Source: Nitrospirota bacterium (lineage in GTDB: Bacteria; Nitrospirota; JAOUDF01). From it: DNA of 22,016 nt. This document shows, one piece after another, positions 6,280 to 14,067 of the stretch; position 1 is the first letter of the stretch; each line of letters starts with the position of its first letter. Where the stretch lies: the NCBI GenBank assembly GCA_029859385.1, contig JAOUDF010000019.1, forward strand, positions 1 to 22,016, written 5' to 3'. Below the pieces are notes generated by a model. That model saw nothing but the letters and a program-made list of their open reading frames with translations, was not told the origin of the DNA and made no database searches. Both the position numbers and the translations under genes were made by a program.

Positions 6280-7125
6280 CTATTGGGAGCCGTAGCTGTG
6301 GAGCCCGGAGAGAAGGAAGTTGACACCAAAATAGGTGAATACGGTAGCGGCGAATCCTATGATGGACAGCCAGGCAGTCTTGGTGCCGTGCCAGCCCTTG
6401 GTTACGCGGGCATGGAGAAATACGGCATAGACAAACCAGGTGATGAGCGACCAGGTTTCCTTGGGATCCCAGCTCCAGTAGCTGCCCCAGGCCTCGTTGG
6501 CCCAGACGGCGCCGGCAATGATACCAATGGTGAGAAAGGGGAAACCGATGGTGATCGGCTTGTAGATCATCTCGTCGAGGACTTCAAGGCTCGGGAAAAC
6601 ACTGAGAATACCGCCAGCTGGGGCGTTCCCCGCCTCCTTGGCCGCCTTGATGAGATACATGATCGCTATGCCGCAGGAGACGGCAAAGGACGCGTATCCG
6701 ATAAAACAGGTAATGACGTGGGCGTGCAGCCAGTTGCTCTGCAGGGCCGGGATAAGGGGTTCAATGGAGGGATCGACCTTGAGCGATGCGTAAGCCATGG
6801 CCAGAAAGGCGAAGGGCGTAACGAAAGCACCCATGGTCTTGTTCTTGTACTTGTACTCAAAAATCAGGTAAAGCAGGACCGTACACCAGGCGAAGAAGAC
6901 CAGCGACTCGTAAAGGTTCGACAGGGGCGCGTGGCCGTGGCCCAGCTGGTATGACTCATACCATCGCCAACCGAGGGCAATGGTCATGGCGCCAAGGCCC
7001 GCGGCGGTTATTGCCGTAGCGATGGTGCCTACCACCTTGTTGCGAAACGCAAGGAATATGGTGTAAAAGGCTGCGGACAGTATATAGATATAGGTTGAAA
7101 AGGTAAAAAGTGCGGTGCTGTTCAT
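6280..7125 (-). CDS. ccsA: cytochrome c biogenesis protein CcsA/CcsB (system II haem handling)
   Basis: An integral membrane protein of the system II (Ccs) cytochrome c synthase, which exports haem and attaches it to CXXCH sites of apocytochromes on the outer face of the inner membrane. It has 281 residues from the ATG at 7125, which has GGAGG 11 bases upstream; an upstream in-frame ATG at 7152 has no ribosome site. About eight hydrophobic segments are visible. The haem-binding WWD signature WANEAWGSYWSWDPKETW lies at about 208-225, and candidate haem-ligand His residues flank it (LHAHVITC, FLHARVTKGWHG, LLSGLHSYG). It follows resB by 43 bases on the same strand, the expected partner order. 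Many Geobacter-type bacteria carry several ccs clusters to serve their numerous multihaem cytochromes. Confidence 0.95.
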   Translation of the reverse strand: MNSTALFTFSTYIYILSAAFYTIFLAFRNKVVGTIATAITAAGLGAMTIALGWRWYESYQLGHGHAPLSNLYESLVFFAWCTVLLYLIFEYKYKNKTMGAFVTPFAFLAMAYASLKVDPSIEPLIPALQSNWLHAHVITCFIGYASFAVSCGIAIMYLIKAAKEAGNAPAGGILSVFPSLEVLDEMIYKPITIGFPFLTIGIIAGAVWANEAWGSYWSWDPKETWSLITWFVYAVFLHARVTKGWHGTKTAWLSIIGFAATVFTYFGVNFLLSGLHSYGSQ

Positions 7126-7168
7126 AATGCTCGGGACCTCCTTCCCGGACATGACAAAAGGGTGGAGA

Positions 7169-8566
7169 TTATCCTTTACCCTTGTCGGACGAGGGGTGCT
7201 CCCCTCCTTTCATGAGTGTTACAAGTTGCCGGAACTCTCTGGCATAGATATCTCTGTTCTTGTTGGTGCTCCCGGCCGTCAGGATCGTTGTCTTGCCGCC
7301 GCCGGCATAAACGGTCACCCACATCCGGCGGTGGGACATGAAGAAACACTGGTAAAAACCCAGAACAATCACGATACAACCAAGATACACTACCCAGACA
7401 CCGGGGTCCTTGGTGACCTGAAGCCCGGTGTAATACCCCTGCTGCATGTCGGTAAGGGTGAAAACCTGGGCGCCGTTCCGGGTCTCATCGAGCTGCGGAT
7501 ACCGCTGCACGACCACAAAGGTGCTAGGGGGCTGCCCGGCCTTGATGAGCGATACCTGTATAGCAGGACCCCATTCCTGAAGGTTTGGTGTATAGTTTAC
7601 CACCTGGAAAGAATCCCCGTTGGGAAGCGGCACCGGGGTACCCTCCAAACCAACCCGTATCGACTGCACTTCACCGGAAGCACGGTCCCTGACGCCCAGG
7701 GTGAAGACCGGCTCGGTGGGGCCGTAGCTGGACTGGTAGAAGGTGTACCCTTTGTACGTGAGGGGATGGTTAACCCTGATGGTCTTCTTCAGCACTTCGG
7801 CGCCGTTTTCCAGAATGACAAGGTCGCTCTTGAACTCCTTGGGCGCCCCTGTGTCATAGAACGACACGTCGAAATCGTCACACCTTACGCCAAAGCCGAG
7901 AGAATGAGGTGTACCGTTGGTCCCGAAGAGGTAGATGGTATCGGCCCACTTCCCTTCCGGAATATTGACTCCTCCCCGAACGCCCCAGACAAAGCCGATG
8001 AGCGCGCCGACCAGGATGATTATGACGCTCAGGTGGACAACGTAGACGCCAAGACGGGCATATTTGCCTCTTTCCACAAAGAAGCTGAAGCCACCGTCCT
8101 CTTTCACCGCGACATCAGGCTTCCCGAGCTGTTTCGTTACCAGCTCTTCATAGCGGGCCTTCAGCACATCGGGAGCTTCATGGCTATGAAACTTCTCCCT
8201 GAGCTGGTAGTTAAACATGCTGTCTTCGTCGAGGTCGTTGGTCGGCCTTACGATCATACGCCATGTATAGGGGAAGCGATTGATGGAGCAAACGATAAGG
8301 TTGATGCTCAATATGAGCAGCAGCAGCTGGAACCACCAGACGTGATAGACGTCGGTCAGGCCAAGGGCGCTATAAAAATTATAGGCCGACTCGGACATCT
8401 TCTCCAGATATTCTTCCCTTGAGAGCTGCTGCGGGATGACCGTCCCCGCAATGCTGGTGATGGCGAGAAGAATCAGAGTGAAGATAGCCAGTTTTACTGA
8501 GCAGAAGAAATCCCAGACGAGGGTCCCGACACTCTTTGACGGTTTTGCAGGTTTTTCCTGAGTCAA
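7169..8566 (-). CDS. resB: ResB/Ccs1 family cytochrome c biogenesis protein
   Basis: The second subunit of the system II cytochrome c synthase; with CcsA it delivers haem and keeps the apocytochrome thiols reduced. It has 465 residues. Membrane segments lie at about 17-45 (VKLAIFTLILLAITSIAGTVI), 75-95 (FQLLLLILSINLIVCSINRF), 170-195 (VYVVHLSVIIILVGALIGF) and about 388-410 (VVYLGCIVIVLGFYQCFF). A large periplasmic domain sits between the last two, including the family-typical NHPLTYKGYTFYQSSYG. The start is TTG at 8566: GGAGG lies five bases before it, and no ATG is better placed. A TTGACA-containing promoter lies just upstream. It forms an operon with ccsA. Confidence 0.94.
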   Translation of the reverse strand: MTQEKPAKPSKSVGTLVWDFFCSVKLAIFTLILLAITSIAGTVIPQQLSREEYLEKMSESAYNFYSALGLTDVYHVWWFQLLLLILSINLIVCSINRFPYTWRMIVRPTNDLDEDSMFNYQLREKFHSHEAPDVLKARYEELVTKQLGKPDVAVKEDGGFSFFVERGKYARLGVYVVHLSVIIILVGALIGFVWGVRGGVNIPEGKWADTIYLFGTNGTPHSLGFGVRCDDFDVSFYDTGAPKEFKSDLVILENGAEVLKKTIRVNHPLTYKGYTFYQSSYGPTEPVFTLGVRDRASGEVQSIRVGLEGTPVPLPNGDSFQVVNYTPNLQEWGPAIQVSLIKAGQPPSTFVVVQRYPQLDETRNGAQVFTLTDMQQGYYTGLQVTKDPGVWVVYLGCIVIVLGFYQCFFMSHRRMWVTVYAGGGKTTILTAGSTNKNRDIYAREFRQLVTLMKGGEHPSSDKGKG

Positions 8567-8599
8567 GCGAGCCTCCTGAAGGCGAAAATAAAGAGTGGC

Positions 8600-8628
8600 A
8601 GGCTACCATAGGGCGAAAAGGGTGTCAA
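8600..8628 (-). promoter_or_regulatory. candidate promoter for resB-ccsA
   Basis: A consensus TTGACA (8628-8623) and TAGCCT (8605-8600) are separated by 17 bases on the minus strand. The -10 is weak. The predicted RNA start, near 8593, gives a leader of about 27 bases that contains the ribosome site. Confidence 0.5.
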
Positions 8629-8736
8629 GGCCTTTCAAATCCTTCAGTTTAAACGGTTTCCGGCGGAACGACCTCGCAATACATCGTGAAACAAGCGTTC
8701 TTCTTTCGGCCCTGCTGCCCCCCGCTTACCGGTCTA

Positions 8737-8765
8737 TTGACTTGTGGAGGCTATTTGCTTACATT
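8737..8765 (+). promoter_or_regulatory. candidate promoter for the erythrin gene
   Basis: TTGACT (8737-8742), 17 bases, TACATT (8760-8765). The RNA would start near 8772, about 60 bases before the ATG at 8835. It is divergent from the resB promoter. No operator palindrome was recognised between the two. Confidence 0.5.
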
Positions 8766-8834
8766 GACCGGACGCCACGCTTTTGTGCCGGTAAACTGTG
8801 ACCATAATCTTCTTTACCTCAGGAGACTCTAGCC

Positions 8835-9326
8835 ATGTCAATCAACTTTAACGATATAGAGGCACTCAATATTTCCATGAACCTTGAAAAAGAAGGGCAG
8901 GCATTTTATGCCGGGGCAGCCGACGCTGTCCGGAATCCGGAGATTAAAAAGGTGTTTAATTTTCTGGCTGCGGAAGAGGCCGATCACTACGAAATGGCAA
9001 AGAAATTATATGAGGCCCATTACAAGCCGGAGCTTTATTCCGGCGAGGATGAACTGATCATGGACGACTACCTGAAGCGGGTAGTCGACGCCGGGGTCTT
9101 TCCGAAAGCCGACAACATTGGCACCGTTATTGCTAACATCCGGTCAGATGCGGAGGCCATAGAGATGGCCTTCAAGGCCGAAGTCGACACGATGAAATTC
9201 TTCTCCGACGCCATGCGGAACACGAACCTCCCTGAAGGGAAAGAGATATTCAAGGAGTTGATCGACCAGGAGAAGGAGCACATCAGAATGCTGGAGGTGT
9301 TCCGGGATGAGCGCCTTCGAGCATGA
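8835..9326 (+). CDS. rubrerythrin-family di-iron protein lacking the rubredoxin domain (erythrin)
   Basis: A 163-residue ferritin-like four-helix protein. The di-iron ligand pattern is visible: E20 (EKEGQAFY), E48 with H51 (EEADHYEM), a Glu near 107-116 (EAIEMAFKAEVDTM) and E146 with H149 (DQEKEHIRML). The C-terminal rubredoxin module of classical rubrerythrins is absent. Family members reduce peroxide or handle iron under oxidative stress in anaerobes. AGGAGA precedes the ATG, and a sigma70-type promoter lies upstream. The next gene begins 20 bases after the stop, so the two are probably co-transcribed. Confidence 0.93.
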   Translation: MSINFNDIEALNISMNLEKEGQAFYAGAADAVRNPEIKKVFNFLAAEEADHYEMAKKLYEAHYKPELYSGEDELIMDDYLKRVVDAGVFPKADNIGTVIANIRSDAEAIEMAFKAEVDTMKFFSDAMRNTNLPEGKEIFKELIDQEKEHIRMLEVFRDERLRA

Positions 9327-9346
9327 ACAGCTTAGGGGGAGACGCC

Positions 9347-10030
9347 ATGAGGAAGGAAGAATACCTGAAGGTACTGGGCCTGCCGGCACGTTCATCACTC
9401 GATGACATCAAGCGCGCCAGAAGGTCACTGCTGATGAAAAACCACCCTGATCTCAATCCTGAGACGCCTGTTGCGGCGCAGCGCCGCACCCAGCAGATAC
9501 TGGAGGCGTATGATGCGCTGATGCGCATGTGGAACGAACCGGCGCCATCAACTTCCTATGCAACGGAAACCACCTATACTGCACCAGCTCCCCAGGGGCA
9601 GAAGACGCCGGAAACCAGGCGGAGATCGTATCTTACCTTCCGTATCGGAGATGTCTCCCTCGCCCTCGATGCCCTGGAAGTACGGGAGATAATCCCCCTT
9701 AACAGGCTGCTGCAGGAGAGTGGCATATCGGCTATGCCCAACCGTGTGCTGTGGCGAGGCAGATCAACCATTCTTGTGGACCCGCGCCGGGCCCTGCGCA
9801 TAGCCTGCACCGAAACCGCCCTGAAGGCAAAGGTTATTGTTGCCACGTGCGCGGGAGAGCCCATTGGTCTTATTGTTGACGATGTCGGCGGCATAAACAA
9901 GATCGCTGAAAGCGATATCAAGGGAGATGCCACCGGAACATCGATTCCGCAAAGCCTGTGCAAAGGGGTAATCTGCACTGACGGGAACCGTACTCCGCTG
10001 CTTGCCCTGGAGAAGATGTTGACGTTTTAG
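9347..10030 (+). CDS. J-domain / CheW-like fusion protein
   Basis: A 227-residue two-domain protein. Residues about 4-66 form a J domain: EEYLKVLGLP, a basic helix (DDIKRARRSLLMK), the diagnostic HPD at 33-35 and a closing helix (RRTQQILEAYDALMR). A Pro/Thr-rich linker (about 67-87) leads to a CheW-like domain (about 88-226) with YLTFRIGDVSLALDALEVREIIPL, RGRSTILVDPRRAL and GLIVDDVGGI. J domains stimulate DnaK ATPase, and CheW couples chemoreceptors to the CheA kinase. The fusion therefore suggests a chaperone-linked adaptor, but this is inference. The start at 9347 has GGGGGAG five bases upstream; an ATG at 9323, overlapping the erythrin stop, is much weaker. motA-motB lie about 1 kb downstream. 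Confidence 0.9.
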   Translation: MRKEEYLKVLGLPARSSLDDIKRARRSLLMKNHPDLNPETPVAAQRRTQQILEAYDALMRMWNEPAPSTSYATETTYTAPAPQGQKTPETRRRSYLTFRIGDVSLALDALEVREIIPLNRLLQESGISAMPNRVLWRGRSTILVDPRRALRIACTETALKAKVIVATCAGEPIGLIVDDVGGINKIAESDIKGDATGTSIPQSLCKGVICTDGNRTPLLALEKMLTF

Positions 10031-10037
10031 CTGCCCA

Positions 10038-10763
10038 ATGAACACCGAATTCCCTCCATCACAAGAGCCTTCACCATCCTTCGCGCCGTCAAAGACCTTT
10101 GGCCGCAAGGCGGTGAAGCTCTCCGCGGGGCAGAAGCTTGTTCTGGAAAAGTTTCTTCCCCGTTATCGGATACCGTTTGGATCAAGGGTCAACGATATCG
10201 ACGCGCTGTTCCCCCCTGCGTCCCCTCTCCATTTGGAGATAGGGTTTGGAGGTGGGGAGTATACCGCCTGCCTGGCCGAGGCCTGCCCGGACCATCGGAT
10301 CATCGCTTGCGAGCTTTTCCAGAACGGCATTGCCAGACTGCTAAAAGAAATGAACCTGCGGGGAATTGAGAATATCCGCATTATTCACGGCGACGGCGTT
10401 CAGGTGGTGGAGCAGATGTTTAGCGCCGGAACTTTCGATTTTATTCACATCAACCATCCCGATCCCTGGTCCAAAAAAAAGCATCATAAGCGCCGTCTCG
10501 TCCAGCCGCGAACGGTGGAACTTTTTGCCCGGTCGCTGAAGGCAGGCGGCGAGATATGGCTTTCCACCGATGTGGAAGACTATGCCCAATGGATGAGAGA
10601 GTGCCTTGACGGTTGCAGCCTCCTGGAAGCGATGCCTGCCCGGGGACGCTTTACCTCCCACCGGGAAGACAACCCTGACGAGGCTGCGCTTTGTACTCGC
10701 TACGAAGAGAAAGGCCGTGCCCAGGGCCGGGAGCCTTCATACCTTCGCTACAGAAGGCGATAA
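10038..10763 (+). CDS. trmB: tRNA (guanine-N7)-methyltransferase
   Basis: Methylates N7 of G46 in the tRNA variable loop using S-adenosylmethionine. It has 241 residues. An N-terminal extension of about 30 residues (Pro/Ser-rich, then FGRKAVKLSAGQ) precedes the Rossmann fold. The SAM loop is LHLEIGFGGGEYTACLA (about 66-82). The acidic strand end is IIACELFQNG, and the TrmB signature HPDPWSKKKHHKRRLVQP follows FDFIHIN. GGEIWLSTDVEDYAQWM is the late strand typical of the family. It starts 7 bases after the J-domain/CheW stop with no clear ribosome site, so translation probably depends on coupling to that gene. Confidence 0.95.
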   Translation: MNTEFPPSQEPSPSFAPSKTFGRKAVKLSAGQKLVLEKFLPRYRIPFGSRVNDIDALFPPASPLHLEIGFGGGEYTACLAEACPDHRIIACELFQNGIARLLKEMNLRGIENIRIIHGDGVQVVEQMFSAGTFDFIHINHPDPWSKKKHHKRRLVQPRTVELFARSLKAGGEIWLSTDVEDYAQWMRECLDGCSLLEAMPARGRFTSHREDNPDEAALCTRYEEKGRAQGREPSYLRYRRR

Positions 10764-10959
10764 ATGCGAGTCTTTGGGCTTGCTCCTTGACGCTTCCCTG
10801 CATCTTTTCACCCCTGCCCTCCGTCTCAAGATTTAATCATATCCTGTCGAAATGGTGAGTACACTTGAGGTGTGCCCTGACCAGTCACAGACAGCTGGAG
10901 CGGGCATCAATCGGAAACGGGAACGGGAAAGAAGTCTTTATTCCCTGTGAGGCCGGTTT

Positions 10960-11733
10960 ATGGATATAGGTTTTTATCTTGGCATACTCTTTGGCATAGG
11001 CTCGCTTGTTACAGCTGTCCTCGTGGACAAGGGCGACCTTACCGCCTATCTGAACATAGGGGCGTTTCTGATCATCGTGGGGGGAACCCTGGGCGCCACC
11101 GTGATCAGTGTCGGCGTCAGCGAGATAAACCGCCTCCCGGCGATCCTGAAGATCGCATCGCGCAATGCACGGTCAAACTACAACGGAGAGGCCTTTGTCA
11201 CCACGCTGGTCGCCCTTGCCCAGATAGCCCGCAGAGAAGGACTTCTCGCCATCGAGCAAAAACTGGAGCAGGTGGAAGACCTGTTCCTGAGAAAAGGAAT
11301 GCAAATGGTAGTTGACGGCCTCACCAGCGACAATATTGCCGACATAATGGAGGCGGAACTGGGCGCCATAAGACGACGCCATACGGCGGCGGCGGAGACC
11401 TTTCTCAAGATGGGCGGTTATGCGCCAACCATGGGAATCATTGGAACTGTTCTGGGACTTGTCAACATGCTTATCTCTCTTGGTCACGGGGATTCTTCCA
11501 GCCTGGGCGGCGCCGTAGCCGTAGCCTTCATTGCCACTCTCTACGGCATCCTCTCGGCCAACCTGATCTTTTTGCCCATCGCGGCAAACCTGAAAAAGAA
11601 GAGTGATGAGGAGATATCCTTCAAGCGAACAATGATCGAAGGCGTCCTCACCCTTCATTCCGGTGAAAGCCCACGATTCATAGAAGAGAAGATGACGGCC
11701 ATGCTGGGCCTGAGTAAAGCAGTCAATAGGTGA
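10960..11733 (+). CDS. motA: flagellar motor stator protein MotA/PomA
   Basis: The ion-channel subunit of the flagellar stator, 257 residues. Four membrane segments are visible at about 4-22, 32-52, 150-170 and 183-205, with a large cytoplasmic loop between the second and third that carries the charged residues contacting FliG. The conserved Pro pair is present: P156 in GGYAPTMGIIGTVLGL and P206 in LIFLPIAANLKKK. The short N-terminus (MDIGFYLGILFGIG) is closer to PomA/MotP-type proteins than to E. coli MotA, so a sodium-driven stator is possible but not shown. GAGG lies 7 bases before the ATG. motB begins 4 bases after the stop. Confidence 0.95.
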   Translation: MDIGFYLGILFGIGSLVTAVLVDKGDLTAYLNIGAFLIIVGGTLGATVISVGVSEINRLPAILKIASRNARSNYNGEAFVTTLVALAQIARREGLLAIEQKLEQVEDLFLRKGMQMVVDGLTSDNIADIMEAELGAIRRRHTAAAETFLKMGGYAPTMGIIGTVLGLVNMLISLGHGDSSSLGGAVAVAFIATLYGILSANLIFLPIAANLKKKSDEEISFKRTMIEGVLTLHSGESPRFIEEKMTAMLGLSKAVNR

Positions 11734-11736
11734 CCC

Positions 11737-12534
11737 ATGGAACGCAGACCGAACCGAAAAGCTCCATTCACGGAGGAGGAAAAGGGCGACACCGGGCACG
11801 ACAGCACCGGCGGGCTGAGGTGGCTTCTTACTTACGCCGACATGATCACCCTCCTTCTTGCCTTCTTTATAATCCTCTACGCCATCTCCGCTACCAATAC
11901 CCAGAGGTTCAACGAATTTGCCACTGCCGTCAAGCAGGGGTTCTCCATATTCCCGGCCGAACACTACAAAACCCGCGAGGGAGACGCCCCGGTCCTGCAG
12001 AACCGGAACCCCATGGAAACCCTTGACAGCGACCTGAGCGCAACTCTTTCAAAGGAGATTTCCTCGGGCAATATCAAGATCAGCCAGGGACCGGAAGGGA
12101 TCACCATCAGCGTAGCCGACTCGCTTCTCTTTGAACCCGAACAGGCCGAACTCAGTCCGGCGGCCGAAGAGTTGCTGAAAAAAGTGGCTGCATTGCTCTC
12201 TCCCCTTACCGGCGAGGTGGTGGTCGAAGGACATACCGACAATATCCCCGTCCAGACCACCCGGTTCCCCTCAAACTGGGAGCTTTCAAGTGCCAGGGCG
12301 GTTAACGTGGTGAAGAACATTATAAATGGCGGTATTGCTCCGGGGCGACTCTCTGCCGTGGGATTCGGGGAGTTCCGGCCCCGCGTACCGAACGACCCGC
12401 TGAAGGGTGCCCCGGAAAACAGAAGGATAGACATCTTGATACGGAACACCGTTCCCAAGCCCGTCATTCAGAGTGAGGCGAAACCGTCTCTCTCGGGCGC
12501 CTACTTCCAACCCTTTACCGCCCCTCAGCGCTGA
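11737..12534 (+). CDS. motB: flagellar motor stator protein MotB/PomB
   Basis: The peptidoglycan-anchoring subunit of the stator, 265 residues. A cytoplasmic N-terminus precedes a single membrane segment at about 29-51 (WLLTYADMITLLLAFFIILY). It contains D35 in YADM, the equivalent of the ion-binding Asp of MotB. A plug and linker region leads to a C-terminal OmpA-like domain (about 130-250) with VVEGHTDNIPVQ, NWELSSARA and ENRRIDILI for peptidoglycan binding. It is translated from a site (GGTG) overlapping the end of motA. The C-terminal 20 residues beyond the OmpA domain are unremarkable. Confidence 0.95.
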   Translation: MERRPNRKAPFTEEEKGDTGHDSTGGLRWLLTYADMITLLLAFFIILYAISATNTQRFNEFATAVKQGFSIFPAEHYKTREGDAPVLQNRNPMETLDSDLSATLSKEISSGNIKISQGPEGITISVADSLLFEPEQAELSPAAEELLKKVAALLSPLTGEVVVEGHTDNIPVQTTRFPSNWELSSARAVNVVKNIINGGIAPGRLSAVGFGEFRPRVPNDPLKGAPENRRIDILIRNTVPKPVIQSEAKPSLSGAYFQPFTAPQR

Positions 12535-12559
12535 GCGCATGAAGCTTGAATCTATTACC

Positions 12560-12588
12560 TTTACAAAGGAGCGGGGAGGGGATAAAAT
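12560..12588 (+). promoter_or_regulatory. candidate promoter for the TPR-kinase genes
   Basis: TTTACA (12560-12565), 17 bases, TAAAAT (12583-12588). It lies between motB and the TPR gene. The RNA would start near 12595, leaving a leader of about 25 bases before the ATG at 12619. Confidence 0.4.
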
Positions 12589-12592
12589 TTTT

Positions 12593-12622
12593 ATGCCTCT
12601 TTCTCTCGACCCTTTATCATGA
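12593..12622 (+). CDS. possible 9-codon leader peptide
   Basis: ATG at 12593 follows a strong purine site (GGAGGGG, 11 bases upstream) and encodes MPLSLDPLS. Its TGA overlaps the ATG of the TPR gene as ATGA. The TPR gene itself has no ribosome site, so this mini-ORF could load ribosomes for it. If the RNA starts near 12595, as the candidate promoter predicts, this ATG would not be transcribed. The two proposals are exclusive unless transcription comes from motB. Confidence 0.2.
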   Translation: MPLSLDPLS

Positions 12623-14067
12623 GGCCTTCTGGTTTGTGGAATCGACCTTTCCTACTGCTGATAGCCGTCGCTTTTCTTCACACTCTCCCCTTGTCTTCAG
12701 GCGCCCAGGAACAAGCCGTCGGCCCTGCTGAGCGCACCCTCCCCGGCAGCACCCAGGAGTTGCTTATCTATCAGGCCGGCGAAACAGCGCTGAAAAAGAA
12801 AGATTACAAAACCGCCGCGGAGAAACTGTCGACCATCGTTAACAAATACCCATTCAGCGAGTTTTACGAGGAGTCCATTTATGGGCTTGGAAACGCTCTG
12901 TTCAGCTCCGGAGCGAGGGAGGAGGGGATCACGCTGCTTGAAAAGGCCCTGGTGATTTACCCCAGCAACTGGTTTGCCCGGCAGGCCCATATCCTCGCGG
13001 GCGACTACTATTACAGAACTCGACAGAAGGAGGACGCTCTCAGGCACTACACAGTTCTCCTTGAACAGTTCGAAGGCCCGTCCCTGCGGGATCTGGTTTA
13101 TTTGAGAATCGGCATTCTGAAGATGGAGATGGGTGACCTCGAAGGCGCTACCAAAGACCTTGAGCATTTGATCAATGAATACCCGCAAAGCCCCCACTAC
13201 AAGGAAGGCCTGGTGAGCCTTGTCTGGGCCAGCAACCAGGTCGGCAGGGCATATCGGGGGGCCGAGCTCTACGATTCTCATCAGCAGGATTTCGCCTCAA
13301 TGGCTGATGATGGCAAGGGGTTGCTGTTCGCTATGGACTCCTATCTTGCCCTCAAGCTCTACGACCGGGCCATCGACGTGCTGGCCGAGTTTGACCGGGT
13401 ATACCCCAACAGCCGGTATAAGATTAATGCCCTTGCACGAAGGGGGCAGGCACTAATGGGGCGTAACGATCTTGACGGTGCTGAAAAGGCCCTGAGGCAG
13501 GCACTTTCCATAAGTCGTAAATCAGCCGAAGTTGTCCTTGTCCTCGCCACCCTTTATAGTGAGAAAGGGAAGATTGCGGAGGCGCTGGCAACCCTGGGAG
13601 CGTTCCCTGCAACGGAGAAAAACAGGGAAGGGGTACTGATGTCGCTGCTCCAGGGGAAGCTTTATTTCAAGACGAATAAACAGGGAGAAGCCATCAAGGC
13701 TTACTCAAACGCTCTTGCAGTCGGGGAAAGCCTGGCCGCTACCGACGCGATGGTGAAAGAGGCCCTGCCACGAATACATGTCGGGATGGCAGATACGCTT
13801 TACGCCCAGGGGAAATATCCGGAGGCCGCCCAGGCTTACAGGAAGGCCAAAGATAGCGGGGCAACACCTGAGGATTTACCCTGGATTTTGTACCGGACCG
13901 GAGAATGCCTGGAAAAGGTCGGCGACAGCGCCAAGGCCGCGGAAAGCTACCAGGAACTGCTTTCGGCAACTACCGACCCTTTATGGACGGGCCGCGCCAA
14001 CAACAGGCTCGAGGGGATAGAATGGGCCGCCAGAATAAAGGAAAAGAAGGAGAAGAGCGCTCAGTGA
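12619..14067 (+). CDS. exported tetratricopeptide-repeat protein
   Basis: A 482-residue protein with a signal peptide (FLLLIAVAFLHTLPLSSGA, cleavage near residue 29). It lacks a lipobox Cys and is therefore probably periplasmic. The rest is a series of TPR-like helix pairs, for example AGETALKKKDYKTAAEKLS, GNALFSSGAREEGITLLEKAL, ARRGQALMGRNDLDGAEKALRQAL and LPWILYRTGECLEKVGDSAKAAESYQELL, indicating a protein-binding scaffold. The end (about 460-482) is Lys/Glu-rich. The start at 12619 lacks a ribosome site; a TTG at 12634 with GAGG nine bases upstream is an alternative that keeps the signal peptide. The 3' end overlaps the kinase gene by up to 46 bases, so TPR, kinase and probably the regulator form one unit. 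A role in motility is inferred from position only. Confidence 0.85.
   Translation: MRPSGLWNRPFLLLIAVAFLHTLPLSSGAQEQAVGPAERTLPGSTQELLIYQAGETALKKKDYKTAAEKLSTIVNKYPFSEFYEESIYGLGNALFSSGAREEGITLLEKALVIYPSNWFARQAHILAGDYYYRTRQKEDALRHYTVLLEQFEGPSLRDLVYLRIGILKMEMGDLEGATKDLEHLINEYPQSPHYKEGLVSLVWASNQVGRAYRGAELYDSHQQDFASMADDGKGLLFAMDSYLALKLYDRAIDVLAEFDRVYPNSRYKINALARRGQALMGRNDLDGAEKALRQALSISRKSAEVVLVLATLYSEKGKIAEALATLGAFPATEKNREGVLMSLLQGKLYFKTNKQGEAIKAYSNALAVGESLAATDAMVKEALPRIHVGMADTLYAQGKYPEAAQAYRKAKDSGATPEDLPWILYRTGECLEKVGDSAKAAESYQELLSATTDPLWTGRANNRLEGIEWAARIKEKKEKSAQ

Noticed and set aside
7115..8422. 435-codon plus-strand frame across resB
   Set aside because: Antisense to a clear ResB protein with membrane segments; the plus-strand translation shows no recognisable domain.
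10764..10959. Sigma28 or sigma54 promoter before motA
   Set aside because: No TAAA...GCCGATAA or TGGCAC-N5-TTGC match was found in the 196-base gap; only a ribosome site (GAGG) is evident.
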